From Pseudomonas allokribbensis (GTDB lineage Bacteria > Pseudomonadota > Gammaproteobacteria > Pseudomonadales > Pseudomonadaceae): 64,000 nucleotides of DNA. Position 1 is the stretch's first letter. Each line of letters starts with the position of its first letter. Shown piece by piece: positions 8,319-18,065 of the stretch. The stretch covers positions 3,915,001 to 3,979,000 of the forward strand of contig NZ_CP062252.1 of NCBI RefSeq assembly GCF_014863605.1, given 5' to 3'. Both the position numbers and the translations under genes were made by a program. The notes beneath the pieces are model-generated. The model was not told where the DNA came from and ran no database searches. It saw only the letters and a program-made list of their open reading frames with translations.

Positions 8319-9715
8319 GCCACCAGCCGCGCCGCCAACGCCTTGGCCTGCGACGCGACATCGGTCACTGCGGTACTTTCCCACCACATCCCTCTGAGTG
8401 GCGGGCCCATCGCGAACAGTCTTTGTGACACTTTCCCCTGAGCATCCAGCACCGCGCCGTCCACCGCCGCCGCAATCCCCAGCGCCAATGGCCCCGGTTG
8501 CACCAGCCCACGGGCCAGCAACTGCTGCGGCAAGGGCCGGTCTACCCGGCGCCAGTCATACTCGATACCACTGGAATTGATCAGCGCCGCGCCTTGCACC
8601 ACGCGCGTTTCACTCCCGCCCCGACGACGGACGCGAATGCCGACACCTCCGCCCGACACCGGTTCAAGACCTTTATAGGACGCGGCGTGAATACGCAGGC
8701 GCCCTTCGCGGTGCAGACGCTCGACCAGCTCCGCACTCAGCGGCGGCGAACGATGGTGATGGCTCTCCCACCACGGCCGCACATGCCGCACGAATTGCCG
8801 GCGCTGCGCATCGCTCGCCTGGCTCCACAGCCGACCGATGTGCGCGCGCACCGTATCCAGCGGCGCCTGCCAGTCGATGCCTTGGGCGATGGCGACCTGG
8901 CAATGCCGGCGCAATTCGCGCAGCAACTGGCGTGGCGTGCGGAGGCTGTGATCCTCGGCGAGAAAGTCCACCCACGCCGGCGGCTGTCGACGCACATGGG
9001 GCAACAGTCCGTGCCGGGAAAACACTTCGATCGGCCCGCGATGCCCGGCCTGCTCCAGCGAGACCACGGCATCGACCATGGTCAGGCCCGAGCCGATGAT
9101 CAACACCGTGGATTGCGGATCGAGCTGGCGCATGGCGCCCACATCCCACGGGTCGAGCGCGGCGGCATTGAGGCCGCTGGACTGCTTTTGCGGCGTACGG
9201 GCGGCGGGGAACATGCCGGTGGCGAGCACCGCAAAAGCGCCTTGCAGTCGCTGGCCGTCGCTCAGGGTGAGCTGCACCGAATCAACTGAAGCCTGTACAT
9301 CAATCACCTCTGCGCGCACGTGCTCGACCGTCGAACCATGCTGCGCGCCCACCTGCTGCGCTTCGGCCAGATGCTGCTGCACATAGACGCCAAACAGGCC
9401 CCGTGGCGGAAACAGTTCACTGACTGGCACATGCTGCTGATCCGATTCCGGCCAGCCGCCATCGGCAATGTGATCGGTCAGCCATTGAGTCAGGTCATCG
9501 GCATTGTCCGGATCAACGCTCATCCGCGCCGCGTTGCCATTGAGCGTGTGGCCCAGTTCAACCGCGCTGTACGCTTCGCCCCGGCCCAGTTCGGCCCGGG
9601 GCTCGATCACCAGAATCCGTCGCTGGCCCGGCAGGCGCAGCAGTTGCACCGCCAGCATCGTGCCGCTGAGGCCGCCACCGACAATCAGGATGTCGGCCGT
9701 ATCGGTTTGAGTCAT
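8312..9715 (-). CDS. FAD/NAD(P)-binding protein (YdhS-like)
   Basis: A 467-aa cytosolic flavoprotein. The N-terminus has the dinucleotide-binding motif VGGGLSGTMLA at residues 12-22, followed by an acidic residue at the end of strand 2. A second nucleotide-binding stretch, IIGSGLTMVDAVVSL, lies near residues 205-219. This layout matches the FAD_NAD(P)-binding family that includes E. coli YdhS. The substrate is unknown. It lies 60 bp downstream of the flavin monooxygenase gene on the same strand, so the two may be co-transcribed and act in one oxidative pathway. Confidence 0.82.
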   Translation of the reverse strand: MTQTDTADILIVGGGLSGTMLAVQLLRLPGQRRILVIEPRAELGRGEAYSAVELGHTLNGNAARMSVDPDNADDLTQWLTDHIADGGWPESDQQHVPVSELFPPRGLFGVYVQQHLAEAQQVGAQHGSTVEHVRAEVIDVQASVDSVQLTLSDGQRLQGAFAVLATGMFPAARTPQKQSSGLNAAALDPWDVGAMRQLDPQSTVLIIGSGLTMVDAVVSLEQAGHRGPIEVFSRHGLLPHVRRQPPAWVDFLAEDHSLRTPRQLLRELRRHCQVAIAQGIDWQAPLDTVRAHIGRLWSQASDAQRRQFVRHVRPWWESHHHRSPPLSAELVERLHREGRLRIHAASYKGLEPVSGGGVGIRVRRRGGSETRVVQGAALINSSGIEYDWRRVDRPLPQQLLARGLVQPGPLALGIAAAVDGAVLDAQGKVSQRLFAMGPPLRGMWWESTAVTDVASQAKALAARLVAQ

Positions 9716-9774
9716 GCCGTTCTCGCTGCAGAGGGTTTGCTCAAGTCAGTTTCGTGCAGACGCTGCGAGCGAGT

Positions 9775-11178
9775 CTAGACAGACGCGACCTTTTTCTCCT
9801 GCCGATGCAACTCGCCCAGGTTTCGATAACCGCTGCCCGGATGGACCTGCGGCAATTTCGGTCCTTCGCCAAACAGCTTCTCGCGCAAGGTCCCCGGCGC
9901 ATATTCGGTCTTGTAGACACCGCGCTTCTGCAACTCCGGCACCAGCAACTCCACGGCGTCGATGAAGGTCTCGTGGGTCAGCGCGTAGGCCAGGTTGAAG
10001 CCGTCGACATCGGTTTCGTCGACCCATTCCTGCAACAGGTCCGCCACCGTTTCCGGGCTGCCGACGAACAATGGGCCGAAACCGCCGATGCCGACCCAGT
10101 CGGCCAGTTCGTTAGGCGTCCAGACCTTGTTCGGATCCGCCGTGGAAAACGCCTCGACCGCCGACTGAATGGCATTGGTGTGCACATGCTTGAGCGGTTC
10201 GTCCGGTTTGAAGCGGCTGAAGTCGATGCCGGTCCAGCCCGAAATCAGCGCCATCGCGCCCTCGTAGCTGACCCAGGATTTGTACTCCTCGAACTTGGCT
10301 TTGGCCTTGGCATCGGTTTCGCCGAGAATCACCGTTTGCAGGTTGAAGATCAGAATCTTCGACGGATCGCGCCCTGCCTCGGCAGCGCGGCGGCGAATGT
10401 CGGCCACGGTTTTCTTGAGCAGCACTTTCGACGGCGCAGCGACGAAAACGCACTCGGCATGCTCGGCAGCAAACTGCTTGCCCCGGCTGGAAGCGCCCGC
10501 CTGATAGAGAACCGGCGTGCGCTGCGGCGACGGTTCGCAGAGGTGAATGCCCGGCACCTGGAAGTGTTTACCGTGGTGGCGGATCTCGTGGATTTTGCTC
10601 GGGTCACTGAAAATCCGCCGTTCGCGATCCCGCAGAATCGCGCCCTCTTCCCAACTGCCTTCCCAGAGCTTGTAGCAGACCTCCAGGTATTCCTCGGCGA
10701 AGTCGTAGCGCGCGTCGTGTTCAGTCTGGGCTTGCTGACCGATATTCTTCGCACCGCTCTCCAGATAAGAGGTGACGATGTTCCAGCCAGCGCGGCCCTT
10801 GGTCAGGTGATCGAGGGTCGAGAGGCGTCGGGCAAATGGATACGGATGCTCGAAGGACAACGAAGCAGTCAGGCCGAAACCCAGGTGCTCGGTCACCAGC
10901 GCCATCGGCGGGATCAGTTGCAACGGATCGTTGACCGGCACCTGCGCCGCCTGCCGGATGGCCGCCTCGCCGTTGCCGTTGTACACGTCGTAGATGCCCA
11001 GCACGTCGGCGATGAACAGCCCGTCGAACTTGCCGCGTTCGAGGATTTTCGCCAGATCGGTCCAGTACTCCAGATCCTTGTACTGCCAGGAACGATCCCG
11101 AGGGTGAGCCCACAGGCCCGGCGACTGGTGGCCGACGCAGTTCATGTCGAAGGCGTTGAGGCGGATTTCACGGGGCAT
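9775..11178 (-). CDS. LLM-class flavin-dependent monooxygenase (NtaA/SnaA/DszA type)
   Basis: A 467-aa bacterial luciferase-like monooxygenase that uses reduced FMN supplied by a reductase. The N-terminus REIRLNAFDMNCVGHQSPG and the segment DGLFIADVLGIYDVYNG are characteristic of the NtaA/SnaA/DszA branch, which oxidises chelators, sulfonates or thiophenes. I use the ATG at 11178 because GGGAG lies nine bases upstream; an ATG ten codons earlier has no such site. The FAD gene follows on the same strand. No sulfonate transporter is adjacent, so the substrate is open. Confidence 0.88.
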   Translation of the reverse strand: MPREIRLNAFDMNCVGHQSPGLWAHPRDRSWQYKDLEYWTDLAKILERGKFDGLFIADVLGIYDVYNGNGEAAIRQAAQVPVNDPLQLIPPMALVTEHLGFGLTASLSFEHPYPFARRLSTLDHLTKGRAGWNIVTSYLESGAKNIGQQAQTEHDARYDFAEEYLEVCYKLWEGSWEEGAILRDRERRIFSDPSKIHEIRHHGKHFQVPGIHLCEPSPQRTPVLYQAGASSRGKQFAAEHAECVFVAAPSKVLLKKTVADIRRRAAEAGRDPSKILIFNLQTVILGETDAKAKAKFEEYKSWVSYEGAMALISGWTGIDFSRFKPDEPLKHVHTNAIQSAVEAFSTADPNKVWTPNELADWVGIGGFGPLFVGSPETVADLLQEWVDETDVDGFNLAYALTHETFIDAVELLVPELQKRGVYKTEYAPGTLREKLFGEGPKLPQVHPGSGYRNLGELHRQEKKVASV

Positions 11179-11394
11179 CAGACGGCACTCCCGATTTTCA
11201 GGAGGCATTTAGTGGTGTGATTTGAGGTGGTCATGTGAGGCGACTCCGTGGTTTCCGGATGAGGATCCAGAACCCTTAGCAGGAGTCATGCCTGAATATA
11301 TTTTCGTTATTTATCAATAGATTGAGATAACAACCTAAAGTAGTCTGCACGAAGAATAGAGCAAACTGTTTATCCGCTGTCGGCCCTGCAACAG

Positions 11395-11958
11395 TCAAAT
11401 CACCACATTACGCACGAAGCGCGCCGCGACTTCCCCGTCATTGCGATAGGTGTGCGGCTGATTGCTGGCGAACATGAAAAACTCACCGGCGGCGATGTGC
11501 TGCGGCTGGTCGCCGAGCATCAGGGTCAGGCAGCCTTCAAAGACGAAAATCTGCTCGCTCCAGCCCTCGGCGTCCGGTTGCGAGGGATAGACCTCACCCG
11601 GTTGCAGGCACCATTCCCACTGTTCCACCGCGCGGGTGGCGTTGGCCTTGGACAGTAAAACGGCTTTGCTGCCGGGAATGCTGCCGGCCCAGGCGAGTTC
11701 GTTGATACGGCCCGGATCGCGGTTGTCCGGGGCCTGGATCAAATCGCTGAACGCCACTTCGAGGGCTTCGGCGACACGATCGAGGGTGGTCAGGCTGACG
11801 TTTTTTTCGCCGGCCTCGATCGCGACCAGCATGCGCCGGCTGACCCCGGACTTTTCCGCCAAGGCCGTCTGGCTCATGTCGGCGGCGTGGCGCAGGCGTC
11901 GGACGTTCTGGCTGACGTGTTGCAGGACCGAAGCCCGCTGTACAGAATCTTTGTGCAC
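11395..11958 (-). CDS. XRE-family regulator with C-terminal cupin domain
   Basis: A 187-aa regulator with a helix-turn-helix near residues 10-65 (SQTALAEKSGVSRRMLVAIE) and a cupin sensor domain over the last 70 residues ending in FMFASNQPHTYRN. The start is uncertain. The GTG at 11958 gives a conventional N-terminus, while an ATG at 12045 would add 29 residues and run through the intergenic promoter region. It is divergent from an EamA exporter gene, a common regulator-target layout, so I infer it controls that exporter and itself. The small-molecule signal is unknown. Confidence 0.85.
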   Translation of the reverse strand: MHKDSVQRASVLQHVSQNVRRLRHAADMSQTALAEKSGVSRRMLVAIEAGEKNVSLTTLDRVAEALEVAFSDLIQAPDNRDPGRINELAWAGSIPGSKAVLLSKANATRAVEQWEWCLQPGEVYPSQPDAEGWSEQIFVFEGCLTLMLGDQPQHIAAGEFFMFASNQPHTYRNDGEVAARFVRNVVI

Positions 11959-11985
11959 TATATTGCTCACTGGCTGGGGTTGGGC

Positions 11986-11993
11986 AGTATACT
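11986..11993. promoter_or_regulatory. AGTATACT palindrome in the divergent regulator/exporter region
   Basis: A perfect 8-bp palindrome centred between the two divergent genes supplies a TATACT hexamer on each strand, 28 bases before the regulator start and 51 before the exporter start. TGCGCAA recurs at 11993-11999 and near 12033. Overlapping divergent -10 elements are plausible; no -35 is convincing. Confidence 0.4.
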
Positions 11994-12043
11994 GCGCAAC
12001 ATTTGGCGCATTGTGCGTCGCCTCTTCAAAAGTGCGCAAGGTC

Positions 12044-12982
12044 ATGACGTCAGCCAACTCCCCCCAAACTCCCCTGCGGTTTTCCCGGTTCAGCAAAGCC
12101 GAATGCGTGCTGGTGCTGATTACCATGCTTTGGGGTGGCACTTTTTTGCTGGTGCAGCACGCGATGACCGTCAGCGGGCCGATGTTTTTCGTTGGTCTGC
12201 GCTTTGCCGCAGCGGCGAGCATCGTCGCGCTGTTTTCGTGGAAACACCTGCGTGAGCTGACCTTGTTCGAACTCAAGGCCGGCGCGTTCATCGGCGTGGC
12301 GATCATGCTCGGCTATGGCTTGCAGACCGTTGGCTTGCAGACCATCCCCAGCAGTCAATCGGCGTTCATCACCGCGTTGTACGTGCCGTTTGTGCCGCTG
12401 CTGCAATGGTTGGTACTCGGTCGTCGTCCCGGCTTGATGCCGAGCATCGGGATCATGCTGGCGTTTACCGGGTTGATGCTGCTGTCGGGGCCGTCCGGCG
12501 CATCGTTGAATTTCAGTCCCGGTGAAATCGCCACGCTGATCAGCGCCATCGCCATAGCGGCGGAGATCATCCTGATCAGCACTTATGCGGGCCAGGTCGA
12601 TGTGCGCCGGGTAACGGTGGTGCAACTGGCGGTGACCTCGGCACTGGCGTTTTTGATGGTGGTGCCGACCGGTGAAGCGCTTCCGGACTTCTCGTGGTTA
12701 CTGCTGAGCACCGCCCTGGGATTAGGTGCGATGAGCGCAGCGATTCAGGTGGCGATGAACTGGGCGCAGAAAAGCGTTTCGCCGACTCGTGCGACCTTGA
12801 TCTACGCGGGTGAGCCGGTCTGGGCCGGGATCGCTGGTCGGATTGCCGGGGAGCGTCTGCCGGCGATTGCGTTGGTGGGCGCCGGGTTGATTGTGGCGGC
12901 GGTGATCGTCAGTGAGTTGAAGACCAAGGGCAAAACCACGTCGGACCTCGAAGAAGAGCTGAGCCGCGAAACCGAGCACTGA
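12044..12982 (+). CDS. EamA/DMT-family exporter
   Basis: A 312-aa inner-membrane protein with about ten helices arranged as two EamA repeats (residues about 15-145 and 160-295), typical of drug/metabolite transporters that export amino acids or related compounds. The motif MLWGGTFLLVQHA in the first helix and ALYVPFVPLLQWLVLGRRP at the end of the first repeat are characteristic. The start at ATG 12044 is within one base of an antisense ATG. It is divergent from an XRE-cupin regulator that probably controls it. Substrate unknown. Confidence 0.88.
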   Translation: MTSANSPQTPLRFSRFSKAECVLVLITMLWGGTFLLVQHAMTVSGPMFFVGLRFAAAASIVALFSWKHLRELTLFELKAGAFIGVAIMLGYGLQTVGLQTIPSSQSAFITALYVPFVPLLQWLVLGRRPGLMPSIGIMLAFTGLMLLSGPSGASLNFSPGEIATLISAIAIAAEIILISTYAGQVDVRRVTVVQLAVTSALAFLMVVPTGEALPDFSWLLLSTALGLGAMSAAIQVAMNWAQKSVSPTRATLIYAGEPVWAGIAGRIAGERLPAIALVGAGLIVAAVIVSELKTKGKTTSDLEEELSRETEH

Positions 12983-12984
12983 TC

Positions 12985-13008
12985 GAACCCACGCTAAAGC
13001 GTGGGTTC
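12985..13008 (+). terminator. Hairpin after the EamA gene
   Basis: A perfect stem of ten base pairs with a four-base loop (TAAA) starts three bases after the exporter stop. No long T-run follows on the + strand, so termination efficiency is uncertain. Confidence 0.65.
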
Positions 13009-13144
13009 GCGCATTTCCCCTCCCTGAAACAATGTGAACCAAACAATTTGCGGCTACTTTGTAGGATTCAGAGACATCCTTGCGTTTGGCGATCCGGGAG
13101 CTGGCACGTATGATGCTTCACAAACTTCCGCAGATTAGAAGCCT

Positions 13145-16045
13145 ATGTCCCTGATAGTTCTACTGCTTCTGCCTTTTGTGGGCAGCTGTCTGGCAGCCGT
13201 GCTGCCGCACAACGCACGTAACGCCGAATCCCTGTTGGCAGGTCTGGTCGCTTTGATCGGTACTGTCCAGGTCGCCTTGCTGTTCCCGCAAATCGCCCAT
13301 GGCGGCGTGATCCGTGAAGAGTTCACGTGGCTGCCCAGCCTTGGCCTGAACTTCGTCCTGCGCATGGACGGCTTCGCCTGGCTGTTCTCGATGCTGGTGC
13401 TGGGCATCGGCACCCTCGTTTCCTTGTATGCCCGTTATTACATGTCGCCGGATGACCCGGTGCCGCGTTTCTTCGCGTTCTTTCTGGCGTTCATGGGCGC
13501 CATGCTCGGGCTGGTGATTTCGGGCAACTTGATCCAGATCGTGTTCTTCTGGGAGCTGACCAGCCTCTTTTCGTTCCTGTTGATCGGTTACTGGCACCAC
13601 CGCCACGACGCCCGGCGCGGCGCCTATATGGCGCTGATGGTTACCGGTGCCGGCGGATTGTGCCTGCTGGCGGGGGTCATGATCCTCGGCCATGTGGTCG
13701 GCAGCTATGACCTGGACAAGGTCCTGGCCGCCGGCGATCAGATACGTGCACATGCCCTCTACCCTATCCTGCTTCCCCTCATTCTCATCGGCGCCCTCAG
13801 CAAAAGCGCCCAGTTCCCCTTCCACTTCTGGCTGCCCCACGCCATGGCGGCGCCGACACCGGTTTCGGCCTATCTGCACTCGGCGACCATGGTCAAAGCC
13901 GGGGTCTTCCTGCTCGCGCGGTTATGGCCGTCGCTGTCCGGCAGCGAAGAATGGTTCTACATCGTCAGCGGTGCCGGCGCCGCCACGCTGTTGCTCGGCG
14001 CGTACTGCGCGATGTTCCAGAACGACCTCAAGGGGCTGCTGGCCTACTCGACCATCAGCCACCTCGGCCTGATCACATTGCTGCTGGGCCTGAACAGTCC
14101 GCTGGCAGCGGTCGCGGCGGTGTTCCACATTCTCAACCACGCGACTTTCAAGGCTTCGCTGTTCATGGCCGCCGGGATCATCGACCACGAAAGTGGCACC
14201 CGCGACATCCGCAAGCTCAACGGCCTGTTCAAACTGATTCCGTTCACCGCCACCCTGGCGATGGTCGCCAGTGCGTCCATGGCCGGCGTGCCGTTGCTCA
14301 ACGGTTTCCTGTCGAAAGAAATGTTCTTCGCCGAAACCGTGTTCATCAATGCCACGGCGTGGGTTGAAGCCGCGCTGCCAATCGTGGCGACCATCGCCGG
14401 TACGTTCAGCGTTGCGTACTCGCTGCGCTTTACCGTCGACGTGTTCTTCGGCCCGACCGCCACCGATCTGCCGCACACCCCGCACGAGCCGCCGCGCTGG
14501 ATGCGTGCACCGGTTGAGTTGCTGGTGTTCACCTGTTTGCTGGTAGGGATTTTCCCGGCTCAAGTGGTCGGCCCGTTGCTGGCCGCCGCGGCGTTGCCGG
14601 TGGTCGGTGGCGTGCTGCCGGAATACAGTCTGGCGATCTGGCACGGTCTCAATGCACCGATGATCATGAGTCTGATCGCCATGTCCGGCGGCATCGTGGT
14701 CTACCTGCTGCTGCGTAATCAGCTCAAGCGTGGCCGTTTCAAGTTCCCGCCGCTGGTAGGCCGCTTCAATGGCAAGCGCCTGTTCGAACGCAGCCTGGTG
14801 GCGATGATGCGCCTGGCCCGACGTCTGGAGCGGCGGATCGGCACCAAACGCCTGCAAACGCAGTTGTTCCTGATGGTATTGGCGGCAGTGCTCGCCGGGC
14901 TGATCCCGATGCTGCACAGCAGCCTGAGCTGGGGCGACCGGCCGAAGATCCCCGGTTCCATCGTGTTCGTGACCCTGTGGCTGCTGGCAATCGCCTGCGC
15001 CCTCGGCGCTGCGTGGCAGGCCAAGTATCACCGTCTCGCCGCCCTGACCATGGTCAGCGTCTGCGGCCTGATGACTTGCGTGACCTTCGTCTGGTTCTCG
15101 GCACCGGATCTGGCCCTGACACAACTGGTGGTCGAAGTGGTGACCACGGTGCTGATCCTGCTGGGCCTGCGCTGGCTACCACGACGGATCGAAGAGGTTT
15201 CGCCGCTGCCGAGCAGCCTGCGCAAGGCCCGTGTGCGGCGTCTGCGCGACTTGCTGCTGTCGATTGCCGTCGGCGGCGGCATGGCGCTGCTGTCCTACGC
15301 GATGCTGACCCGCCAGACCCCGAACGACATTTCCTCGTTCTACCTGAGCCGTGCCCTGCCTGAAGGCGGCGGCAGCAACGTGGTCAACGTGATGCTGGTG
15401 GACTTCCGTGGCTTCGACACCCTCGGCGAAATCACCGTACTGGTGGCCGTGGCGCTGACCGTATTCGCCCTGCTGCGACGCTTCCGCCCACCGAAAGAAA
15501 GCCTGCAACTGCCAGCCCAGCAACGCCTGCTGGCGCCGGACGTGGTCACCGATCTGGTCAACCCGCGTTCGGCCAGCGACACCGCACTCGGCTTCATGAT
15601 GGTGCCGGCGGTGCTGGTTCGCCTGTTGCTGCCGATTGCATTGGTGGTGTCGTTCTACCTGTTCCTGCGCGGCCACAACCAACCGGGCGGCGGGTTCGTC
15701 GCCGGCCTGGTGATGTCGGTGGCGTTCATCCTGCAATACATGGTCGCCGGCACCCAGTGGGTCGAGGCGCAAATGAGCCTGCGACCGCTGCGCTGGATGG
15801 GCACCGGATTGCTGTTCGCCACGGTCACCGGTCTTGGCGCGATGCTGGCGGGTTATCCGTTCCTCACCACGCACACCTGGCATTTCAGTGTGCCGGTGCT
15901 GGGTGAAATCCATATCGCCAGCGCGCTGTTCTTCGACATCGGTGTGTATGCGGTGGTGGTGGGTTCGACGTTGTTGATCCTCACCGCCCTCGCCCACCAA
16001 TCGGTCCGGGGTCACAAAACCGCTGCCATCAAAGGAGCCGTCTGA
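13145..16045 (+). CDS. mrpA: Monovalent cation/H+ antiporter subunit A, fused A-B form
   Basis: A 966-aa integral membrane protein, the large proton-translocating subunit of the Mrp (Sha/Pha) Na+/H+ antiporter. The N-terminal 500 residues are homologous to complex I NuoL, with a conserved Glu/Lys-containing TM5 region and HFWLPHAMAAPTPVSAYLHSA near residue 225. The last 140 residues are the MrpB-like domain, recognisable from FLRGHNQPGGGFVAGL. Such A-B fusion is the group 2 arrangement found in Pseudomonas and rhizobia. It leads a six-gene operon whose next gene starts at its stop codon. Confidence 0.96.
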   Translation: MSLIVLLLLPFVGSCLAAVLPHNARNAESLLAGLVALIGTVQVALLFPQIAHGGVIREEFTWLPSLGLNFVLRMDGFAWLFSMLVLGIGTLVSLYARYYMSPDDPVPRFFAFFLAFMGAMLGLVISGNLIQIVFFWELTSLFSFLLIGYWHHRHDARRGAYMALMVTGAGGLCLLAGVMILGHVVGSYDLDKVLAAGDQIRAHALYPILLPLILIGALSKSAQFPFHFWLPHAMAAPTPVSAYLHSATMVKAGVFLLARLWPSLSGSEEWFYIVSGAGAATLLLGAYCAMFQNDLKGLLAYSTISHLGLITLLLGLNSPLAAVAAVFHILNHATFKASLFMAAGIIDHESGTRDIRKLNGLFKLIPFTATLAMVASASMAGVPLLNGFLSKEMFFAETVFINATAWVEAALPIVATIAGTFSVAYSLRFTVDVFFGPTATDLPHTPHEPPRWMRAPVELLVFTCLLVGIFPAQVVGPLLAAAALPVVGGVLPEYSLAIWHGLNAPMIMSLIAMSGGIVVYLLLRNQLKRGRFKFPPLVGRFNGKRLFERSLVAMMRLARRLERRIGTKRLQTQLFLMVLAAVLAGLIPMLHSSLSWGDRPKIPGSIVFVTLWLLAIACALGAAWQAKYHRLAALTMVSVCGLMTCVTFVWFSAPDLALTQLVVEVVTTVLILLGLRWLPRRIEEVSPLPSSLRKARVRRLRDLLLSIAVGGGMALLSYAMLTRQTPNDISSFYLSRALPEGGGSNVVNVMLVDFRGFDTLGEITVLVAVALTVFALLRRFRPPKESLQLPAQQRLLAPDVVTDLVNPRSASDTALGFMMVPAVLVRLLLPIALVVSFYLFLRGHNQPGGGFVAGLVMSVAFILQYMVAGTQWVEAQMSLRPLRWMGTGLLFATVTGLGAMLAGYPFLTTHTWHFSVPVLGEIHIASALFFDIGVYAVVVGSTLLILTALAHQSVRGHKTAAIKGAV

Positions 16046-16389
16046 TGGAAGAAGTCATCGCAATCGCCATCGGAGTGCTCGCTGCCTCCGGCGTCTGGCT
16101 GATCCTGCGCCCGCGGACGTTCCAGGTGGTCATGGGCCTGTGCCTGCTGTCCTACGGCGTCAACCTGTTCATCTTCAGCATGGGTAGCCTGTTCATCGGC
16201 AAGGAACCCAACATCAAGGACGGCGTACCGCAGGATCTGCTCAATTACACCGATCCGCTGCCTCAGGCGCTGGTGTTGACGGCCATCGTCATCAGCTTCG
16301 CCATGACCGCGCTGTTTCTGGTGGTGCTGCTCGCTTCACGGGGCCTGACCGGCACCGACCATGTGGACGGTCGGGAGCCCAAGGAATGA
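16045..16389 (+). CDS. mrpC: Monovalent cation/H+ antiporter subunit C
   Basis: A 114-aa protein with three membrane helices, homologous to complex I NuoK. The central SYGVNLFIFSMG and ALVLTAIVISFAMTA segments contain the conserved positions of this subunit. Its ATG shares a base with the mrpA stop, and its stop overlaps the mrpD start, so translation is coupled. It belongs to the hetero-oligomeric antiporter, which exports Na+ or K+ in exchange for protons. Confidence 0.95.
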   Translation: MEEVIAIAIGVLAASGVWLILRPRTFQVVMGLCLLSYGVNLFIFSMGSLFIGKEPNIKDGVPQDLLNYTDPLPQALVLTAIVISFAMTALFLVVLLASRGLTGTDHVDGREPKE

Positions 16390-18065
16390 CGGCGATGACT
16401 CACCTGATCGCTGCGCCGATTCTGCTGCCGCTGCTGACCGCCGCCATCATGCTGATGCTCGGCGAGAAACACCGGCCGCTGAAGGCCAAGATCAACCTGT
16501 TCTCCAGTCTGCTGGGCCTGGGCATTTCCGTACTGTTGCTGCAATGGACCCAGACCACCGGCGTACCCGGTTCCATCGGCGTCTACCTGCCGGGCAACTG
16601 GCAAGTGCCGTTCGGCATCGTGCTGGTGGTCGATCGGCTGTCGGCCTTGATGCTGGTGCTGACCGGCATCATCGGCGTCAGCGCCCTGCTGTTCGCCATG
16701 GCGCGCTGGGATGGCGCAGGCTCAAGCTTCCACGCGCTGTTCCAGATTCAGTTGATGGGCCTGTACGGCGCGTTCCTGACTGCAGATCTGTTCAACCTGT
16801 TCGTGTTCTTCGAAGTGCTGCTCGCGGCGTCCTACGGTTTGCTGCTCCACGGTTCGGGCCGGGCACGGGTGTCGTCGGGGCTGCATTACATTTCGATCAA
16901 CCTGCTGGCCTCGTCGCTGTTTCTGATTGGCGCGGCGCTGATCTACGGCGTCACCGGCACGCTGAACATGGCCGACCTCGCAATGAAAATTCCGCTGGTG
17001 CCGGAGGCCGATCGTGGCTTGCTGCATGCCGGCGCGGCGATTCTGGCGGTGGCGTTCCTGGCCAAGGCCGGGATGTGGCCGCTGAACTTCTGGCTGGTCC
17101 CGGCCTATTCCTCGGCCAGTGCACCGGTGGCGGCGATGTTCGCGATCATGACCAAGGTCGGCGTCTATACCTTGCTGCGCCTGTGGACGCTGCTGTTCTC
17201 CGGGCAGGCCGGCGCCTCGGCCTACTTCGGCGGCGACTGGCTGATCTACGGCGGCATGGCGACCATGCTCTGCGCGGGCGTGGCGATCATCGCCGCGCAA
17301 CGCCTGGAGCGCATGGCCAGCCTGAGCATTCTGGTGTCGGCGGGGATTCTCCTGTCGGCGGTCGGTTTCGCCCAGCCGAACCTGATCGGCGCGGCGCTGT
17401 TCTATCTGGTCAGCTCGACACTGGCACTCAGCGCACTGTTCCTGCTGGCGGAACTGATCGAACGTTCGCGCACCGCCATCGAAATACCGCTCGAAGACGA
17501 AAACGAGTTGCTGCCGCGTCCGCAGGAATGGCAACGACCGGTCAAGGGCATCAACCTCGACGATGACCAGAAAGCCGTCGTCGGCCAGGTGATTCCGTGG
17601 ACCATGGCCTTCCTCGGCTTGAGTTTCATTGCGTGTGCGCTGTTGATCATCGGCATGCCGCCGCTGTCGGGGTTCATTGGCAAGCTGAGCCTGATCGGCG
17701 CATTGCTCAACCCGTTGGGGCTCGGCACTGGCGAACCGATCTCGAATGCTGCCTGGGCGTTGCTGGCATTGCTGATCCTCACCGGCCTCGGCTCGTTGAT
17801 GGCTTTCTCGCGTTTGGGTATCCAGCGTTTCTGGTCGCCGGAAGAGCGCCCGTCGCCGGTGCTGCGCAAACTCGAATGCGTGCCGATTTTCCTGCTGCTC
17901 GGCCTGAGCATCGCCCTGACCTTCAAGGCTGAGCCGCTGCTGCGTTACACCCAGGCTGCCGCAGACGCCCTGAACAACCCGCAGCAATACGTGATGGCGG
18001 TGCTTGGTACGCGCGCCGTGCCAAGCCCGGAAGCCAAGGCTGCGCTGTTGGAGGTACAACCATGA
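16386..18065 (+). CDS. mrpD: Monovalent cation/H+ antiporter subunit D
   Basis: A 559-aa polytopic subunit homologous to NuoM/NuoN, with about 14 helices. Key proton-path signatures are present: LFNLFVFFEVLLAASYGLLLHG near residue 140 and LAKAGMWPLNFWLVPAYSSASAPVAA near 225. The insert around residues 360-390 is acidic and probably cytoplasmic. Start at 16386 overlaps the mrpC stop (ATGA). The second ATG three codons downstream is an alternative. Fifth-gene overlap at the 3' end continues the operon. Confidence 0.95.
   Translation: MTAMTHLIAAPILLPLLTAAIMLMLGEKHRPLKAKINLFSSLLGLGISVLLLQWTQTTGVPGSIGVYLPGNWQVPFGIVLVVDRLSALMLVLTGIIGVSALLFAMARWDGAGSSFHALFQIQLMGLYGAFLTADLFNLFVFFEVLLAASYGLLLHGSGRARVSSGLHYISINLLASSLFLIGAALIYGVTGTLNMADLAMKIPLVPEADRGLLHAGAAILAVAFLAKAGMWPLNFWLVPAYSSASAPVAAMFAIMTKVGVYTLLRLWTLLFSGQAGASAYFGGDWLIYGGMATMLCAGVAIIAAQRLERMASLSILVSAGILLSAVGFAQPNLIGAALFYLVSSTLALSALFLLAELIERSRTAIEIPLEDENELLPRPQEWQRPVKGINLDDDQKAVVGQVIPWTMAFLGLSFIACALLIIGMPPLSGFIGKLSLIGALLNPLGLGTGEPISNAAWALLALLILTGLGSLMAFSRLGIQRFWSPEERPSPVLRKLECVPIFLLLGLSIALTFKAEPLLRYTQAAADALNNPQQYVMAVLGTRAVPSPEAKAALLEVQP

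Noticed and set aside
9754..11220. 488-codon open frame antisense to the flavin monooxygenase
   Set aside because: A shadow of a clear coding gene; composition is unlike a folded protein.
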